64,000 nucleotides of DNA, taken from Oceanirhabdus sp942490885 (GTDB lineage Bacteria; Bacillota; Clostridia; Clostridiales; Clostridiaceae). The translations under genes were made by a program, and so were the position numbers. The DNA lies in contig CALNYT010000002.1 in assembly GCA_942490885.1 (NCBI GenBank), positions 4,402,001-4,466,000 on the forward strand, in the 5' to 3' direction. The notes below the pieces were generated by a model that worked only from the letters and a program-made list of their open reading frames with translations, was not told the origin of the DNA and ran no database searches. This document shows, one piece after another, positions 62,615 to 64,000 of the stretch. How positions within the stretch are numbered: the stretch's first letter is position 1; every line of letters starts with the position of its first letter.

Positions 62615-63595
62615 ATGAAAAAATTTAATCTAGTGCTTTTTATGATTTTCATATCTTTTAGTTTAATGGCTTGTGGTGCAAAAAATAGTCCTAAAGAGCC
62701 TGTTTCCGTTTCAATTGCAAGTCTTAAAGGGCCTACTTCTATAGGGATGATTAAGCTTATTGATGATTCTTCATCCATAGCTTCTGACAATACTTCTGTT
62801 TCTTTGGCAGTTATCCCATCGCCTGATTTATTAGTCCCTAGATTGTTAAATGAAGAGTTAGACATAGCTGCTGTTCCTCTTAATGTAGCTTCTAAAGTCT
62901 ATAATTTAACAGAAGGAAAGTATGAACTAGCTGTAATTAACACCTTAGGAGTTTTGTATATTGTAAGCGCTGATAAATCACTTAATTCTTTAGATGATCT
63001 AAAAGGGCAAACTATATATTGTGGTACTCCAGGAGCAACACCTGACTTTATATTAAAAAATCTTATTAATAAAAATAACTTAAAGCCAGATGAAGATATC
63101 CTTATAGATTATTCTCTAAACAATTCAGAATTAGCACAAGCCGTTATAGGTGGCGATATTCAATATGCCATACTTCCAGAACCTTTTGCTACAATGGTTA
63201 CAATGAAGAATGAAGATATTAAAAGATGTATTAATATTCAAGAAGAGTGGAATAAAGTTGAAGAATCTGCTGAAATAATAATGGGCGCAATAGTTGTAAA
63301 AAAAGAATTCAGAGAAAACAATACTGAATTTATGAATAACTTCTTAAAGGAATATGAGAAGTCTGTTTCTTGGGTTAATGAGAATCCTGTTGAGGGTGGT
63401 AAATTACTTGAACAGCATGAAATACTACCAAGTAGCAAAATTGCAGAATTATCTATTCCAAATTGTAATGTAGTTTATATTGATGCTCAATCAAAAAAAG
63501 ATGAAATTTTAAATTTCCTGAAGATATTATATGATTTCGATAAGAAATCTATAGGAGGCAAATTGCCAGATGAAAACTTCTTCATGGAAAAATAA
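62615..63595 (+). CDS. ABC transporter substrate-binding lipoprotein (NMT1/TauA/SsuA-like)
   Basis: A 326-residue lipoprotein (lipobox LMACG). The fold matches NMT1/SsuA-type binding proteins: VSIASLKGPTSIGMIKLID, RLLNEELDIAAVPLNVAS, LNSLDDLKGQTIYCGTPGATPD and AILPEPFATMV. It would deliver a small organic compound (a sulfonate, pyrimidine or similar) to the membrane permease encoded next. The ATG has AGGAGG 6 bases upstream. The permease start overlaps its end by 26 bases. Confidence 0.88.
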   Translation: MKKFNLVLFMIFISFSLMACGAKNSPKEPVSVSIASLKGPTSIGMIKLIDDSSSIASDNTSVSLAVIPSPDLLVPRLLNEELDIAAVPLNVASKVYNLTEGKYELAVINTLGVLYIVSADKSLNSLDDLKGQTIYCGTPGATPDFILKNLINKNNLKPDEDILIDYSLNNSELAQAVIGGDIQYAILPEPFATMVTMKNEDIKRCINIQEEWNKVEESAEIIMGAIVVKKEFRENNTEFMNNFLKEYEKSVSWVNENPVEGGKLLEQHEILPSSKIAELSIPNCNVVYIDAQSKKDEILNFLKILYDFDKKSIGGKLPDENFFMEK

Positions 63596-64000
63596 ATTAT
63601 TAAAAGTATCACCTATAATATTCTGGTTAGGTCTTTGGCACATAGCCTCTCTATTGATTAATAGAGAGGTTTATCTTCCATCACCAATAACCGTTTTTAA
63701 AAGCCTTATTTATATGCTAGAATTAAGTTCTTTTTATTATTCTATTATATGGACTGTTCTCAGGGGATTATTAGCATTTATTATGTCTATATTATGTGGT
63801 ATATTCTTTGGTTTCATATGTCATTTTAGCAACTCAGTATATGCCTTATTGAAACCTCTTATAAATACCCTTAGGTCAATTCCAATAATATCTATTATTT
63901 TCTTAATCGTAATATACATGAACATAGGAATTGTCCCCATAGTTGTAAGTTTTTTAGTATCTTTCCCTATTGTATGGTCTACTGTTGTTGAAGGATTGAA
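63570..64000 (+). CDS. ABC transporter permease, TauC/SsuC-like (5' part only)
   Basis: The first 143 codons of a binding-protein-dependent permease; it runs off the right edge. It reads MKTSSWKNKLLKVSPII, then FWLGLWHIASLLI, VYLPSPITVFKSLIYML, and PLINTLRSIPIISIIFLIVI leading into the EAA-type coupling region. It has at least four membrane helices. The ATG at 63570 lies inside the binding-protein gene with AGGAGG about 11 bases upstream, so translation is coupled. An ATPase gene is expected further right. Confidence 0.85.
   Translation, partial: MKTSSWKNKLLKVSPIIFWLGLWHIASLLINREVYLPSPITVFKSLIYMLELSSFYYSIIWTVLRGLLAFIMSILCGIFFGFICHFSNSVYALLKPLINTLRSIPIISIIFLIVIYMNIGIVPIVVSFLVSFPIVWSTVVEGL

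Noticed and set aside
1..64000. CRISPR array, prophage, rRNA or tRNA genes
   Set aside because: No regularly spaced direct repeats, no phage structural genes, and no rRNA or tRNA sequences were recognised on either strand.

Overview
The window reads as the chromosome of a low-GC, endospore-forming anaerobe, most probably Clostridium sensu lato. The evidence is the strongly AT-rich base composition, AGGAGG-type ribosome binding sites with frequent TTG and GTG starts, a GerA/GerB/GerC spore germination cluster, an oxygen-sensitive class III ribonucleotide reductase (NrdD/NrdG), T-box leaders on aminoacyl-tRNA synthetase genes, and many intrinsic terminators. Most genes lie on the minus strand. 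I see no rRNA, tRNA, CRISPR array or intact insertion sequence.

Layout. 1-3.4 kb holds the 5' end of a tRNA-dihydrouridine synthase gene, a HipA-like kinase with a small partner, and an Eis-type acetyltransferase. 3.4-10.2 kb holds a tripartite retron: a large repeat protein (ARM type), a SWIM zinc-finger protein and a reverse transcriptase. A candidate msr-msd RNA lies downstream of the RT, with its own promoter, terminator and flanking a1/a2 inverted repeat. 10.3-18.5 kb carries a 7TM hybrid histidine kinase/diguanylate cyclase with a papain-like amidase, a flavinylated lipoprotein reductase, a NusG domain II protein and a DMT exporter. 18.7-26.1 kb is the germinant receptor cluster, with one gerA, one gerC and three gerB genes plus a divergent fourth gerB. 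26.1-29.1 kb contains an unrecognised P-loop GTPase-like gene whose promoter sits between two 22-bp palindromic operators. 29.3-34.0 kb is a two-component system with an ABC exporter whose second permease is decayed. 34.7-36.9 kb has a transposase-derived protein with changed catalytic residues and a broken 2'-5' RNA ligase-like gene.

36.9-64 kb is mostly housekeeping: thrS and ileS (each with a T-box leader), metK, nitroreductase, exporters, a triple-domain cell wall amidase, nrdD/nrdG, small zinc ribbons and the start of a TauABC/SsuABC-like uptake operon. Between these genes are short inverted-repeat (MITE-like) elements. One is inserted in the thrS T-box leader, and a related copy sits between the ileS T-box and ileS. 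Two structured RNAs with terminators lie in the 1.1-kb gap upstream of a BtuF-like binding protein.

The item most worth following is the retron. Its protein set matches what I recall as type XIII (ARM, WH-SWIM, RT), and the sequence gives a concrete prediction for an RNA placed 3' of the RT gene and transcribed from its own promoter. The second is the GTPase-like gene at 26.7-29.0 kb, with an integrase-like N-terminus and paired operators. All functional calls come from reading motifs by eye; no database search was run.
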